From CAZOAR01 sp964577985 (GTDB lineage Bacteria; Gemmatimonadota; CAZMKB01; CAZNLH01), in contig CAZOAR010000054.1 in assembly GCA_964577985.1 (NCBI GenBank), positions 1 through 14,887 of the forward strand: a stretch of 14,887 nt of DNA, written 5' to 3'. The notes under the pieces were generated by a model, which did not search any database, was not told the DNA's origin, and saw only the letters and a program-made list of their open reading frames with translations. Position numbers and translations under genes: made by a program. Within the stretch, counting starts at the first letter, position 1, and each line of letters starts with the position of its first letter. Of the stretch, positions 14,844-14,887 are shown in pieces.

Positions 14844-14887
14844 ATGTCGAAGCAGAAGTATGAGAGGACGAAGCCGCACGTAAATGT
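14844..14887 (+). CDS. tuf: Elongation factor Tu, N-terminal fragment (cut by the window edge)
   Basis: EF-Tu delivers aminoacyl-tRNA to the ribosome as a GTP complex. Only 14 codons and two bases are inside the window. They read MSKQKYERTKPHVN, which is the characteristic EF-Tu N-terminus just before the first G motif. An ATG immediately upstream (14841) is in frame, but GGAGG at 14833-14837 is better spaced for 14844. The gene order fusA-tuf supports the call, and the fragment is open to the right edge. Whether the genome has a second tuf copy cannot be seen here. Confidence 0.93.
   Translation, partial: MSKQKYERTKPHVN

Noticed and set aside
1..14887. Search for a mobile element, CRISPR array, toxin-antitoxin, defence or biosynthetic cassette.
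   Set aside because: Every gene is a recognisable housekeeping gene in conventional order, spacers are 76 bp or less, and there are no direct-repeat arrays, transposase remnants or foreign-looking insertions.

Overview
This window is a dense, single-strand run of core information-processing genes, all on the + strand: the 3' part of a tRNA-Trp(CCA), then secE, nusG, rplK (L11), rplA (L1), rplJ (L10), rplL (L7/L12), rpoB, rpoC, rpsL (S12), rpsG (S7), fusA (EF-G) and the first 14 codons of tuf (EF-Tu). It is bacterial: a tRNA-Trp-secE-nusG-L11/L1/L10/L12-rpoBC block joined to the S12-S7-EF-G-EF-Tu (str) block is a classic bacterial arrangement. Base composition is slightly GC-rich by eye, and arginine is often AGG/AGA. 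The RpoC N-terminus, the large trigger-loop insertion in RpoC and the tandem-module insertion in RpoB fit a Gram-negative bacterium, possibly of the FCB group or an allied candidate phylum. That placement is a judgement from remembered family features, not a computed phylogeny.

Layout. Positions 1-837 hold the tRNA end, the SecE translocon subunit and the NusG elongation factor. Positions 838-3006 hold the four stalk-region ribosomal proteins (L11, L1, L10, L12), with L11 and L1 overlapping. Positions 3083-11698 hold the beta and beta' subunits of RNA polymerase. Positions 11746-14887 hold S12, S7, EF-G and the start of EF-Tu. The longest gene-free stretch is 76 bp (3007-3082), so no region over 300 bp lacks a gene. 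No rho-independent terminator (GC hairpin plus T tract) is visible between any two genes, so long co-transcripts across the rpoBC/str boundary are likely.

How the genes work together: RpoB and RpoC form the polymerase core that NusG binds and couples to the lead ribosome. L11, L10 and L12 form the GTPase-associated stalk on which EF-G and EF-Tu act. S12 and S7 belong to the decoding centre and small-subunit head. SecE is part of the membrane channel that receives nascent secreted proteins. Likely regulation is autogenous, by L1 at the rplK leader and S7 at the rpsL-rpsG spacer; small hairpins sit at both places.

I found no accessory, mobile, defence or biosynthetic system. The points most worth a second look are modest: an enlarged, internally repeated RpoC trigger-loop insertion, a tandem module in RpoB, a lysine-rich extension on L7/L12, two intergenic hairpins placed where autoregulation would act, and a perfect extended -10 element inside fusA.
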